Shown here: positions 25,890 through 34,645 of the stretch, in pieces | Layout: each line of letters starts with the position of its first letter | How positions within the stretch are numbered: position 1 is the first letter of the stretch | Assembly (NCBI GenBank): GCA_002354035.1 | Contig: DEKU01000020.1 | Location: 39,815 to 103,814 of the forward strand | From: Bacteroidales bacterium UBA2714 | Lineage (GTDB): Bacteria; Bacteroidota; Bacteroidia; Bacteroidales; P3 | Length of the DNA stretch: 64,000 nucleotides | Direction: 5' to 3' | The notes under the pieces: generated by a model | What the model saw: only the letters and a program-made list of their open reading frames with translations | What the model was told of the DNA's origin: nothing | The model's database searches: none | Made by a program: the position numbers and the translations under genes

Positions 25890-28757
25890 CTACATGACGA
25901 TGATTTTTTCGTATTGGTTGCCGATTTTGACTAAGTAGATGCCTGGCATGGCGATGGGCAGAGAGACGCTGGATGCGGCATCGCACTGGCTGGAAATGAT
26001 GTGGCGGCCAAGCATGTCGTAGACCTCGAGTTTGGAGAACTCGTCAGTCTGGATGTTGATGGAGCGGTTTTTGGTATAGATGGTGTAGCCTTTGCCGTCG
26101 TCTGCGGCAAAGACAGCCTCCAGCGAGAAAGGCCCGGTGATGGTGGTATAGCGCGGGTTGGTGGTGTTGCCGTCCAGCCAATGGGAGAATTTATAGCCCT
26201 CGGCGGGGATGGCCGTAAAGGGGATGGTGGCATAGGCCGGGAGGTTGACGGTGGAGCTGGAGGAGAGGAGTTGCCCGTCGACATCGACAAGACCCATCGT
26301 GGCATCGAAGGTGACGGTGACGGGGTGCTGGGTGCGGGTGAAGTAGGCGGTATAGTTGATGTCGGTTGCAGGGGCAGTTATGCTGCGGGTGGGTTGAGTG
26401 TTGTTGTCATTCCAGTGAGAAAATTCATATCCGATGAAGGGTATGGCCTGGAGGGTGACCGAGGCCCCCGGTGCATAGAATCCCCCGCCTGTGGTGTAGC
26501 CTGCATTCTCGTCGGCTGTGTTGGTGGTCACCTCGACGGTGCCATCGGAGCGGAAGTTGTGGGTGAGTAAGGTTTTCTTCCAGGAACTGTAGTAATTCTG
26601 CCCGTTGGCGTTGGTGTAGTTTGCACGGACGAAGATGTAATAGTTGGTGTTGCGGCGGAGGTCGTCGGTGCTGATGGTTGCGAGGGATGCGAGTTGTGAG
26701 GGAGAGAACGAGATGGAGGTGGAGGAAGAGGGGGTCAGGTCGAGCAGGTGCGATTCGTCGGTGGTGCCTATTGCGACGGTGTAGCTACTGGGAGTTGCAG
26801 CGGTCGGGGCGTTCCAGGAGATGGTGAGAGCGGTGTTGACAGTGACCGTGAGGTTTTCAACTGGTGGGTTGGGAGCGAGGCCAAAAATCCCTTGGATTTG
26901 GTATAGTTCGTCCATAGACTCCCACCCATAACCGCGATAGTTTTGCCAGCAGCTGCCAGCTGGAGCCTGAGTGGATTCTGGATAAAAGAGAATCATTTGA
27001 CTGGTGGGTTGGAATGTAATCCAGACGCATTGAGAACTGTTAATGGCTATTGGGGTGGGTAAAGTTATTGTGTACCATTCATTCCATGTTTGAAAAGCGA
27101 TGGAATTCTGGGTGTAGATGGGTGTGGCGGATGAGGCGTCGGGGGTCTCGCCTCCCGAATAAATCATCATATTCACGATGGCACTCCCGCCGTCAGTAGT
27201 TTGTAAGCGAGGCTTTATCCTGACAGCCTCTAATTGGGTGGCTTGGGCTAAAGATGAGGGGTCAATCCGAACACCCCAAGAAGTTGAAGCATCGATATAA
27301 GAACCCCAGAACCTGCCATAAATATCTTCTGCTCCAGGTCCGATAATGGGGTTGCCGCCCACCTCTTCAAAAATGGCAGTTATGGATTGTGTGCCGCCCA
27401 GGGCTAAAAATGAGCGAGTCTGATAGCGGCTGTTATCGCTCCATCGCACAAATTGGTAGCCAGGATTTGCTGAGGCGGTAATGGTTACGGGCGAGTAGTT
27501 GCTGTAAGAGCCCGACCCGGTTGTGGTGCCGTATTGTGGGTTGTTTGGGGTGACGGAGATGGTGGTCAACCCGCCATCGGTTATTTCATTGCCTTTGCGG
27601 GGCTGGATGCCAATAATGACATCGCAGCGATCGTTGAAGTCATACGGGGAAGGGTTCAATGCGCCAATCACAAAATAGCCATCATCAAGCCCTTGCCATC
27701 CCCAGTTGAAATGGAAGCACCCGTCGTTGTCGTAGCCATCGCAGATAAAGGCATGCCCACCATAGCTTCCTTGGCCGCCGTAAACCATGGGTCTGCCTTC
27801 GTCCAACTCTTTTTTCAAGAGGGCTTTCCATTCGTCTGCTTCGAATTGGGATTCTTCAACGCTGCAAACGGTATTGCTGTATTTGAAGTTGTTGCGCAGC
27901 ACGGCTTCGAGGGTGGAGCCAGTGGAACTCATGGAAGATGTCACCGCACCAGATGCAGTTGATTTATAATCCATGTGGACTCCCACTCCGATATGGTACA
28001 TCAGCAATGCCACAGCGTCGATTTGAGTTGTGGAGGATGAAGTGTAAAGATGTGTGGGCATATTTTCCCAGTCGTAAGGTGTGTTGTATTCGACGGAGAG
28101 TGGGAAGTTTGTAAACTCGACGTTGTTGAGGGCATAGGAGGCTGAGCCGCGACCCACGGCAGGATAGTTCCAGTATTTCATTATCTGGGCACCTGCAGTG
28201 GCCACACAACCCGTAATAGTGTATTGGTTGTTGCTGTTCAGCGGGCAGAACTTATTGTAGGTAGGGTTCACGGTGCTGCCCTGTCCCCAACGGGTGGCGA
28301 TGAGCGGGCCTACAACCGCTTGGTGGGCGTCTTTGGTGCCTTTTCCCAGCAACAGGTTGTCCCATTCGGGGTGTGTCTGCGTCTTTTGACCTGCCTCCGA
28401 GCGGAGTTGGCTGATCATCCGCTCGTAACGTTGCAGCCACCATATCAGCTGGGGAGGCATGTTGACGGGGTCGAAGGTGCTTTCAAAGGAGTAACCTAAA
28501 ATGGGTGTGACGCAGTCGTCGGCACTGACGATGACGAAACCGTGGTTGTCGGTGCCACAGAAGATATAAAGCTCGTCGAAGGCGACGGATGTCTGCACAG
28601 CTTTGTCGCCGAGGGTTGCGCCCGACTTCGCGTTGTTGGCACTGAAGAAGCTTGCGGCCACGGCTTGGGCCTGGCTTTCTGTGACGGGGTTTGCCATCAG
28701 TATGCCAGATACCTGGCAAGCTATGAGCAAGATTAGAAGAGTAATGTTTTTTTTCAT
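25890..28757 (-). CDS. C10 family (streptopain-like) cysteine protease with T9SS signal (cassette B)
   Basis: A 955-residue paralogue of the cassette A protease. Signal peptide MKKNITLLILLIACQ; propeptide almost identical to cassette A; catalytic Cys C184 in TGCVATAGAQIMKYW, catalytic His H335 in GGHAFICDGYD, then NWGWQG. Downstream it has InlB-like repeats (VTITASANPGYQFVRWSD; VTLQAIPFIGYEFSHWND; IPFTAIPAEGYKFSHWLDG), a jelly-roll-like carbohydrate/lectin-type stretch (about 480-640), a fibronectin III-like domain (PVENLTVTVNTALTISWNAP) and a type A sorting domain (LEVYDMLGRHIISSQ ... GIYLVKIGN). Between Cys and His the two proteases differ markedly, so substrate preferences may differ. It is first in cassette B. 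Confidence 0.93.
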   Translation of the reverse strand: MKKNITLLILLIACQVSGILMANPVTESQAQAVAASFFSANNAKSGATLGDKAVQTSVAFDELYIFCGTDNHGFVIVSADDCVTPILGYSFESTFDPVNMPPQLIWWLQRYERMISQLRSEAGQKTQTHPEWDNLLLGKGTKDAHQAVVGPLIATRWGQGSTVNPTYNKFCPLNSNNQYTITGCVATAGAQIMKYWNYPAVGRGSASYALNNVEFTNFPLSVEYNTPYDWENMPTHLYTSSSTTQIDAVALLMYHIGVGVHMDYKSTASGAVTSSMSSTGSTLEAVLRNNFKYSNTVCSVEESQFEADEWKALLKKELDEGRPMVYGGQGSYGGHAFICDGYDNDGCFHFNWGWQGLDDGYFVIGALNPSPYDFNDRCDVIIGIQPRKGNEITDGGLTTISVTPNNPQYGTTTGSGSYSNYSPVTITASANPGYQFVRWSDNSRYQTRSFLALGGTQSITAIFEEVGGNPIIGPGAEDIYGRFWGSYIDASTSWGVRIDPSSLAQATQLEAVRIKPRLQTTDGGSAIVNMMIYSGGETPDASSATPIYTQNSIAFQTWNEWYTITLPTPIAINSSQCVWITFQPTSQMILFYPESTQAPAGSCWQNYRGYGWESMDELYQIQGIFGLAPNPPVENLTVTVNTALTISWNAPTAATPSSYTVAIGTTDESHLLDLTPSSSTSISFSPSQLASLATISTDDLRRNTNYYIFVRANYTNANGQNYYSSWKKTLLTHNFRSDGTVEVTTNTADENAGYTTGGGFYAPGASVTLQAIPFIGYEFSHWNDNNTQPTRSITAPATDINYTAYFTRTQHPVTVTFDATMGLVDVDGQLLSSSSTVNLPAYATIPFTAIPAEGYKFSHWLDGNTTNPRYTTITGPFSLEAVFAADDGKGYTIYTKNRSINIQTDEFSKLEVYDMLGRHIISSQCDAASSVSLPIAMPGIYLVKIGNQYEKIIVM

Positions 28758-28823
28758 ATTGATGGATTTTAATAATATGTTCTGCTTGGTATGTTTCTTA
28801 GTATGAAAATGGATGGTTAATGT

Positions 28824-28861
28824 TTCAGCGGCAGGGCGTTCTTAGGTGCCCTGCCGCTGAA
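28824..28861 (-). terminator. Strong hairpin between barrel gene and cassette B
   Basis: A perfect 14-bp stem (28824-28837 with 28848-28861, core CAGCGGCAGGGC) and a 10-base loop, 6 bases past the stop of the barrel gene at 28868. T-rich tract is weak on the minus strand, so it may be only a partial terminator or an mRNA-stabilising structure that sets cassette B apart. Confidence 0.65.
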
Positions 28862-28867
28862 GGAGAA

Positions 28868-29497
28868 TTACTTGCCCAACGCCATGCCTATGCCGAGATA
28901 GATAGTCGCCGAGGTTTCGTCGGGGGTGACTTGGGCATAGCGGTTGAAGAGCGGTGTGGAAACTCCGGCCATGAGGTTGAGGAAGTCTATTTTGGCTCCT
29001 ACGCCACCGGTGAGGCCGAGGTTGAAGCGGCGCAGCTGCCCATTACCTGCCTCTTCACTGTCCAGAAGGTTGGTGTTTATATGATTGTCGTTGTGTTCAA
29101 TCCACAACTCTTGCTTGGCGGAGAGGAGCATAGTGGCTTCGGGGCCAAAGAAGACGTACAGGCATGTGCGGTCAGAGATATTGAGGCGCAGGTTGAGCAC
29201 TGCCGGGACGGCAAGGGTGTGGCCGACGAATTTGTTGTGAGTGAGAGCGTCGGTGGACTCTTGCTGGTTGTCGTTGAGGGTGAGCTTGTAGTAAAGGCCG
29301 GGAGTGAAGCCTATGTGGGAAGTGAGTTTAAAGTTCTGCGACACACCGGCGAGGAAGCCAGAATAGATGGTAGGGTCGGCTTCGCCGGTTTTTATGGCCG
29401 TGATGGGTAGACCGAGATTGACCAGTGTCTGTGCCGAAAGACTGTGGCCGAAGGAGAGAAAGGCAACAGCAGCTATGCAAAGTATAATCTTCTTCAT
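28868..29497 (-). CDS. Small outer-membrane beta-barrel protein (paralogue 3)
   Basis: A 209-residue protein with signal peptide (MKKIILCIAAVAFLSFGHS, cut after LSAQ) and barrel-type alternation, ending TIYLGIGMALGK. Motifs in common with the pair at 17030-18353 include the YSGFLAGVSQNFKLTSHIGFTPGLYY segment, which aligns with the FFAGVSYTSAVTSNLGLTVGLQ segment of the 209-aa neighbour. The terminal residue is not aromatic, slightly unusual for a barrel. It follows the LEA2-like lipoprotein by 64 bases and is probably in its operon. Function unknown. Confidence 0.8.
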   Translation of the reverse strand: MKKIILCIAAVAFLSFGHSLSAQTLVNLGLPITAIKTGEADPTIYSGFLAGVSQNFKLTSHIGFTPGLYYKLTLNDNQQESTDALTHNKFVGHTLAVPAVLNLRLNISDRTCLYVFFGPEATMLLSAKQELWIEHNDNHINTNLLDSEEAGNGQLRRFNLGLTGGVGAKIDFLNLMAGVSTPLFNRYAQVTPDETSATIYLGIGMALGK

Positions 29498-29561
29498 TGT
29501 TTTGTTCTTTTTTGATGTTTACCGTCCGAGAAATAAGGATGTTGTTGATATGCCAGATGGG

Positions 29562-30221
29562 TTAGCGACCCAGAGTGGCACCAGTGGGTTTGAGGGTAGA
29601 ACCCGTGCCGGTGGAGCCTGAGTTGGTGGAGGCGACGGGTTTCATGATTTGAATGTAGGCGGGCGATTTGATGGTCTGCCCTGCAACAGACACCGAGGGA
29701 CGCACGCGTAGACCCAGCTGTGAGGATGTGCCATCCTTGGTGAAACTGCTGGCAAAGGTTTTGAGCGATTCGATACCCGAACTGGAAAAGATACGGTAGA
29801 GGTCGGTGCTGACACCGAGGGGCACTGTGGTCGTTTTCTTGGCACTAATGGTGTGGTTTTGATTTGTGGTGCCGGTAGCAAACTCGGTAGAGGCCACGTC
29901 GAGCGCCCAGTCCATCGTGGTGAGCAGTGCGTTGCGGTCGGTGGGGTTTTTCACACCGATGTTCACGTTGAGGGCCAGTGGCACCTTCTTGGAGGTGATG
30001 GCCGAGGCGAGCATGAGAACGTCAGTGGCCGAGATCTGACCAGAGGCCACATTGCGTACATTGACTCCCGCAACGCTCACATTCGAGACATTCTGTAGCG
30101 AATATTCGCAGTTGGCGAGATTGGCAATGGATGAGAGGTTGTTAGCCAGATTGTCTAAAAATGTGCAAGAGCCGAGCATCAGGCTGGCGGCTGCGACGGC
30201 AATGATTAATGACTTTTTCAT
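29562..30221 (-). CDS. LEA type 2-like lipoprotein
   Basis: A 219-residue lipoprotein, starting at the ATG complementary to 30219-30221 (MKKSLIIAVAAASLMLGSC; lipobox LGSC). Residues 60-150 look like a LEA_2/WHy domain: a fibronectin-like beta-sandwich with PLALNVNIGVKNPTDRNALLTTMDW and a later TTTVPLGVSTDL strand. Family members in plants and bacteria are linked to stress protection or lipid binding, but the bacterial role is uncertain. The C-terminus is Ser/Gly/Thr rich (STNSGSTGTGS). The longer open frame to 30305 passes through the promoter and encodes no plausible signal. It appears to be the first gene of the unit leading into the third barrel gene. Confidence 0.75.
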   Translation of the reverse strand: MKKSLIIAVAAASLMLGSCTFLDNLANNLSSIANLANCEYSLQNVSNVSVAGVNVRNVASGQISATDVLMLASAITSKKVPLALNVNIGVKNPTDRNALLTTMDWALDVASTEFATGTTNQNHTISAKKTTTVPLGVSTDLYRIFSSSGIESLKTFASSFTKDGTSSQLGLRVRPSVSVAGQTIKSPAYIQIMKPVASTNSGSTGTGSTLKPTGATLGR

Positions 30222-30251
30222 GATGTGGTGTTTTTTTGTTTTTTGCGAATG

Positions 30252-30259
30252 CAAAAATA
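30252..30259 (-). promoter_or_regulatory. -7 promoter box for the LEA2-like lipoprotein
   Basis: Minus-strand TATTTTTG, matching TAnnTTTG, 30 bases before the chosen ATG; it argues against the longer in-frame start at 30305, which would lie upstream of this promoter. Confidence 0.5.
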
Positions 30260-30359
30260 CGTTTTTTTTTTGATTCATGCATAGTGTAAATAAAAAAAGA
30301 AACACAAAAGAAGAGGAAAGAAAAGAGAAAAGATTGTTTTGGAACTGAGTTCCTAATAG

Positions 30360-31766
30360 TTAGATTGCAGAATTGTCGGGTTGACTGATTGTCACATTAT
30401 TTGGATTATATTTGGCGCTGAGGCTGCGGTTGATAGATATGGCAAAGGGAATGGTGAGGATGAAGGTGAGGAGGTCGGCCGCCGCCTGTGCCATTTCGAC
30501 CCCCGCCAAGCCGAGCCATTGCGGCAGCAAAAGGATGGCGGGAATAAAAAAGAGTCCCTGGCGCCCGATGGAGAGGAGGGTGGCGGGAAGCGTGTGGCGG
30601 ATGTTCTGGAGCAGCATGCCTGTGGTTGTGGCAAGGGTGCAGAGGGGAAAGACTATGCACTGCCATCGGAGTGCGCTGGCTCCGATGCGTATCAGTTCGG
30701 GGTCTTCGCTCCGGAAGAGGGATATGATTTGGGGCGCAAAGATATAGCCCAATGTGGATAGAACGGTGAGCATGACGAAGGAAAGGCTGAACGTGAAGAG
30801 GTAGGCCTGGCGGACACGCTGGTAGAGCCGGGCTCCGTAATTGTAGCCGCACACGGGTTGGAAACCTTGTGCGAAACCCAGTATCAGCGAGAAAGCAAAC
30901 ATCGTGGTGCGCGACACTACTGCGAATGCGGCCACGCTGGAAGCCTCATGGCCCAAGGGCGCATAGTGGGCAGCGGCGTGGTTGAGCATGATGGCGGACA
31001 GGCAATTGAAAGCCTGCCGGAAAAGTGAAGGCAGCCCTCCGGCCACTATCTCGCGGTAGACGGAGACCGAGGGTCGGAAGTTGGAAAACCGAATGTGGAC
31101 AGCCTCGCTCCGCATGGTTCCCCGCAGCAGGATGGCCCAGGCAAAAAGCTGGCTCACGGCTGTGGCCACAGAGGCTCCCGTGACGCCCATCCCAAGGCCA
31201 AAGATGAGAACCGGGTCGAGAATTATGTTGAGAATCGCACCGCTCACTATGCCCACCATCCCGAACCGCGCATTCCCCTGCAGGCGGAGCTGATTGTTCA
31301 ACGTCAGGGCCGACATCATGAATGGCGAGGCCAGAAGAATAAAACGCAGATAGTTGCATGCGTGGGGAACTACGTTGGGCGGAGCCCCTAAAAGCACCAC
31401 AATCCTTGGCAGCAGAGGCAGGCCCACAAGAGCAGCCACAGCGCCCACCATGAGCGGTGAGAAAAAACCCACGGCCGCCATCTGGCCCGCACGCTCGTAG
31501 TGCCTGGCACCCAACGCGCGCGAAATGAAATTCCCTGACCCATGCCCAAAGAAAAAACCCACGGCTTGGATGAAAGTCATGTAGGCAAAGGCTATCCCGA
31601 TGCCGGCCGTGGCCTCGGTGGACAGCCTGCCCACGAAGGCCGCATCCACAACGTTATACAGCGCCGTCACCACCATGCTGATCATCGAAGGCACAGCCAG
31701 CCGCAACACCAGTCGGGGAACCGGCGTTTGCGTCATCTCGATGTACTTCTTGTCAAGTCCAGCCAT
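30360..31766 (-). CDS. MATE family multidrug/toxin exporter
   Basis: A 468-residue inner-membrane transporter with 12 predicted helices in two homologous halves, as in NorM/DinF-type MATE proteins that expel cationic drugs by Na+ or H+ antiport. Recognisable stretches are RLAVPSMISMVVTALYNVVDAAFVG at the start of helix 1 and GFAQGFQPVCGYNYGA in the second half. Length is normal. It follows the C69 dipeptidase gene after a 131-base spacer with a perfect hairpin, so it may have its own expression. Substrate unknown. Confidence 0.92.
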   Translation of the reverse strand: MAGLDKKYIEMTQTPVPRLVLRLAVPSMISMVVTALYNVVDAAFVGRLSTEATAGIGIAFAYMTFIQAVGFFFGHGSGNFISRALGARHYERAGQMAAVGFFSPLMVGAVAALVGLPLLPRIVVLLGAPPNVVPHACNYLRFILLASPFMMSALTLNNQLRLQGNARFGMVGIVSGAILNIILDPVLIFGLGMGVTGASVATAVSQLFAWAILLRGTMRSEAVHIRFSNFRPSVSVYREIVAGGLPSLFRQAFNCLSAIMLNHAAAHYAPLGHEASSVAAFAVVSRTTMFAFSLILGFAQGFQPVCGYNYGARLYQRVRQAYLFTFSLSFVMLTVLSTLGYIFAPQIISLFRSEDPELIRIGASALRWQCIVFPLCTLATTTGMLLQNIRHTLPATLLSIGRQGLFFIPAILLLPQWLGLAGVEMAQAAADLLTFILTIPFAISINRSLSAKYNPNNVTISQPDNSAI

Positions 31767-31804
31767 GAGTCAGCTCCGTTGCGTAAAAGATGATTGGATA
31801 AGAT

Positions 31805-31832
31805 GATAGCGTGCCGCCATCGGCACGCTATC
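31805..31832. terminator. Perfect 12-bp hairpin between dipeptidase and MATE genes
   Basis: GATAGCGTGCCG pairs perfectly with its complement across a CCAT loop. There is no T run right after it on the minus strand, so efficient termination is uncertain. Confidence 0.6.
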
Positions 31833-31897
31833 AAGTTGTTTTCTTTGTTGATGGAGCCTGAAGCTTTCAATACCAAGCTGAATGAGTCTTCAGTCGA

Positions 31898-33502
31898 TTA
31901 GAAGCCCATGCCGAACATGTGCCAATACTTTGCCTCCAGCTGGCTCCAAGCAAAAGAGGTGGTCTCATACTGGTCGCGGGTGAAATTGTTGAGCGTGGCG
32001 CGGCGGTCGTCGATACGGTTCAAGCGATCCAGACGCGAAGCTTCGCGCTCCACAACTTCCAGTCGGCCAAAGGCATTGTCTTCAAGCCGTTTCAGCTCGC
32101 TGCGCATCGAGGCTTTGGTGCGCTGCCAGGCCACTGTGGCCAGCTTGTTGGCACGGCGGTATTTCCAAAGGATGGCGTTGGGGTTATACTCTTTCTGGCC
32201 GCAGATGCTGAAAGGCTCGGGCAGCTCGCTGCCGCCGCAGAAGATGGGAATACGGGGCGACTGGCCCGGATTGTCGACCGACATCCAGCAGAGGCCGCCC
32301 ACACAGTCGGGCAGCCAGTCGCGCAGCTGCGCCACAAACGAATAGGAGCACCACGCCACGCTCACCGTGCGGCGGAACTCCACCGTGCCGGGAGCAATCG
32401 TGTTCAGCGTGCGCTGCATCGACGAGCTGAGCCAGGGGTTGGCTATAGGGCTTATAATCGTGTCAGTAAACTGTTTGCCCTGCTTGTCCTTCTGCACCAC
32501 CGGCATGCGCAAGTTCTTGCACATGTCCATGTCGGTCCCCTCGTAGGTGCTGCGCAGGAGTTCCATCACAGTCCGCACATCGACCTCCTTGTCCGGACGC
32601 ACCGAGAAAGGAAGCTCTGTCGTGTCCATCGTCAGCCCCATAGAGGGTGCCAGCGCGTTGAGGATAAAATATTCGCGTTCGCGGAAATTCTTGCCGTTGG
32701 CATAGCTGCTGTTGAATGCCTTCCAGAACACAAAGTCGCCTTTGCCGTCCCACAGCCCGTACCGGCGGGCCACACTCTCGCAGTTGTCCGAGCACATGAA
32801 ATACTCCGTGTTGCCCCGTTGCAGACGGCCGATGCGGGGAATATTGCAGCTGACGCCCACATGGTCGTCGGGAATGCGCTGTGCGGCCCACACGCCGCCT
32901 ATGCTCTCTTTTCCCTCGCCTATGATCTCCATCTGCCATACCTCCTTCGGGTCGGCAATCGTCAGGCACTCGCCGCCGTCGCCATAGCCATACACCTTCA
33001 CCAAATCTGCAATCAGGCGGATGGCGTCGCGCGCCGTAGTGCAGCGCTGCAGGGCCACACGCTCCAGCTCCTCAATCAGGAACATGCCCGCAGGGTTGCG
33101 CAGTGTGTCCGGGCCACCGAAAGTGCTCTCCCCAATGGCCAGCTGATGCTCGTTCAGGCAGGGATAAGCCGTGTTGAGATATGCATAAGTATGAGAGGCC
33201 TCGGGGATGGCACCCACCAGACGCACACCCGTCGTGTCGCCGCGGAACGTGGTGTGCAGCGTCCCTTTGTACACCGCATGCACCGACCCCGGCTCGTGGT
33301 CAGCCGCTGGCTCCATGTGCATCCAAGTGCGGTAACGCCCGTCGCAAGTGTGCGACGTAACCACACTTCCGTCGCGCGAGGCCCGCTTGCCCACCATGAT
33401 GCTGGTGCAGCTCTGTCCGTCAAACTCCGGTTGGCTCAGCTCCTGACTCCATACGGAAAGGAACATCGCCGTCAAGACAATCGAAAATAAAAACTTCTTC
33501 AT
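31898..33502 (-). CDS. C69 family dipeptidase, exported
   Basis: A 534-residue Ntn-type cysteine peptidase of the PepD/U34 family, which hydrolyse dipeptides. Signal peptide MKKFLFSIVLTAMFLSVWS; the mature N-terminal nucleophile is expected to be C32 in GQSCTSIMVGKRASRDGS. Other family sequences are SHTCDGRYRTWMHM, AIGESTFGG and RDAIRLIADLVKVYGYGDGGE. Length is usual. It follows the M20 amidohydrolase by 23 bases on the same strand, and the run of genes upstream deals with peptidoglycan precursors, so a role in recycling wall or dietary peptides in the periplasm is plausible but not shown. Confidence 0.9.
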   Translation of the reverse strand: MKKFLFSIVLTAMFLSVWSQELSQPEFDGQSCTSIMVGKRASRDGSVVTSHTCDGRYRTWMHMEPAADHEPGSVHAVYKGTLHTTFRGDTTGVRLVGAIPEASHTYAYLNTAYPCLNEHQLAIGESTFGGPDTLRNPAGMFLIEELERVALQRCTTARDAIRLIADLVKVYGYGDGGECLTIADPKEVWQMEIIGEGKESIGGVWAAQRIPDDHVGVSCNIPRIGRLQRGNTEYFMCSDNCESVARRYGLWDGKGDFVFWKAFNSSYANGKNFREREYFILNALAPSMGLTMDTTELPFSVRPDKEVDVRTVMELLRSTYEGTDMDMCKNLRMPVVQKDKQGKQFTDTIISPIANPWLSSSMQRTLNTIAPGTVEFRRTVSVAWCSYSFVAQLRDWLPDCVGGLCWMSVDNPGQSPRIPIFCGGSELPEPFSICGQKEYNPNAILWKYRRANKLATVAWQRTKASMRSELKRLEDNAFGRLEVVEREASRLDRLNRIDDRRATLNNFTRDQYETTSFAWSQLEAKYWHMFGMGF

Positions 33503-33525
33503 AGTGTATTCGTATTATTAATGTT

Positions 33526-34632
33526 TTATTGATCAACCATGGTTGTGATTTCGCAGAAATCGCAGATCACCGTAGTGACAAACTGCGTGGCGGGGCCGAT
33601 GAGCTGGTCTGGGAAATCATACTCGGGGTGGTGCAGCTCCGGCTGATCCTCGCCGCTGCCGATGCCGAACATTGCTCCGGGGAACATCGCCAGATACCGC
33701 CCGAAATCTTCCGACCAGCGGAAGGGTCCTTCCTTATATTCCACCGGGATGCCCGCCTTGGTCGCCACCTTCTGCAGCCGCTCCACGAGACGGGCGTGGT
33801 TCACCGTGGCGCTGAACGGGTCGCGGATGGTCGACTCCACCGTCAGGTGATGCTGTGCTGCTGTGAGCGCTACAATATTATTGGCCTGGGCAATCAGTTG
33901 GTGGATGGTGTTGTTAGAGAATGCCCTCAGGGTGTACATGATTTCAGCCTCGCCGGCAGAGGTACCGAACGTCTCGTCGCCCAAGCGGACACAGATAAGT
34001 GTGCTCTGCCTGAAATTGTCGCCCGTCTGGTCGGGCAAGGAGTTTAGTTTGTCAAACTCCCTAATGATTTCAGCCACCGCCAGACCGGGATTTATGCCCT
34101 TTTCGGGGGTGGAGGCGTGAGTGGCGCGACCTTTAAGATTGTATATGATGCCCGACGACGCGGCGGCGAAGGTGCCGCGGTTCAGGACCACCGTGCCCAA
34201 CGGGAACCCGGGGAGATTGTGGAATCCGAAGACTGCCACAACCTTGTACTGCTGGAGGATATTTGCCTTGATGATTTTTTCGGCTCCCGTTCCCGTCTCT
34301 TCCTCAGGTTGGAAAACGAGGATGACATTGTGGTCGCTGTCGTGGAAATTGTCGCCAAGCCAATGGGCAACTTGCAGAAGAATTGTAGCATGGCCGTCAT
34401 GACCGCACCGGTGGCCAATGGGGAGGGCGTCGATGTCGCATCGCATCGCAATGGTGAGATTTGTCGGAACGGTACCCCAAATGGCAATGATGCCATAGCC
34501 GCCCACATGGGTGTGGAGCTGGTCGGGATGGCAGGAGGAGAGTTCGTTGGCAATGAGGTCATGGGCATATTGCTCTTGGCCCGAGATGCCAGGATGCTGG
34601 TGCAAGGCGTGTCTTATGTCGGAGGGAGTCAT
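33526..34632 (-). CDS. M20D-type amidohydrolase (N-acyl amino acid / hippurate hydrolase-like)
   Basis: A 368-residue cytoplasmic metallo-amidohydrolase. Family sequences are HQHPGISGQEQYA at the N-terminus, HRCGHDGHATILL (metal-binding Cys and His, near residue 76), FQPEEETGTGAEKI (catalytic/metal Glu), GFHNLPGFPLG (His), and a late HHPEYDFPD (His). These are the marks of M20D enzymes that cleave N-acyl amino acids or aminobenzoyl-type amides. It begins 13 bases after the MurD-type ligase gene, so it belongs to the MurL/MurD transcription unit. The natural substrate is not deducible. Confidence 0.9.
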   Translation of the reverse strand: MTPSDIRHALHQHPGISGQEQYAHDLIANELSSCHPDQLHTHVGGYGIIAIWGTVPTNLTIAMRCDIDALPIGHRCGHDGHATILLQVAHWLGDNFHDSDHNVILVFQPEEETGTGAEKIIKANILQQYKVVAVFGFHNLPGFPLGTVVLNRGTFAAASSGIIYNLKGRATHASTPEKGINPGLAVAEIIREFDKLNSLPDQTGDNFRQSTLICVRLGDETFGTSAGEAEIMYTLRAFSNNTIHQLIAQANNIVALTAAQHHLTVESTIRDPFSATVNHARLVERLQKVATKAGIPVEYKEGPFRWSEDFGRYLAMFPGAMFGIGSGEDQPELHHPEYDFPDQLIGPATQFVTTVICDFCEITTMVDQ

Positions 34633-34645
34633 TGTAAGAATACTT

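Noticed and set aside
31919..33490. 523-aa plus-strand open frame opposite the C69 dipeptidase
   Set aside because: The minus strand encodes a complete C69 peptidase with signal peptide and nucleophile; the opposite frame is His/Arg/Ala rich and unrelated to anything recognised.
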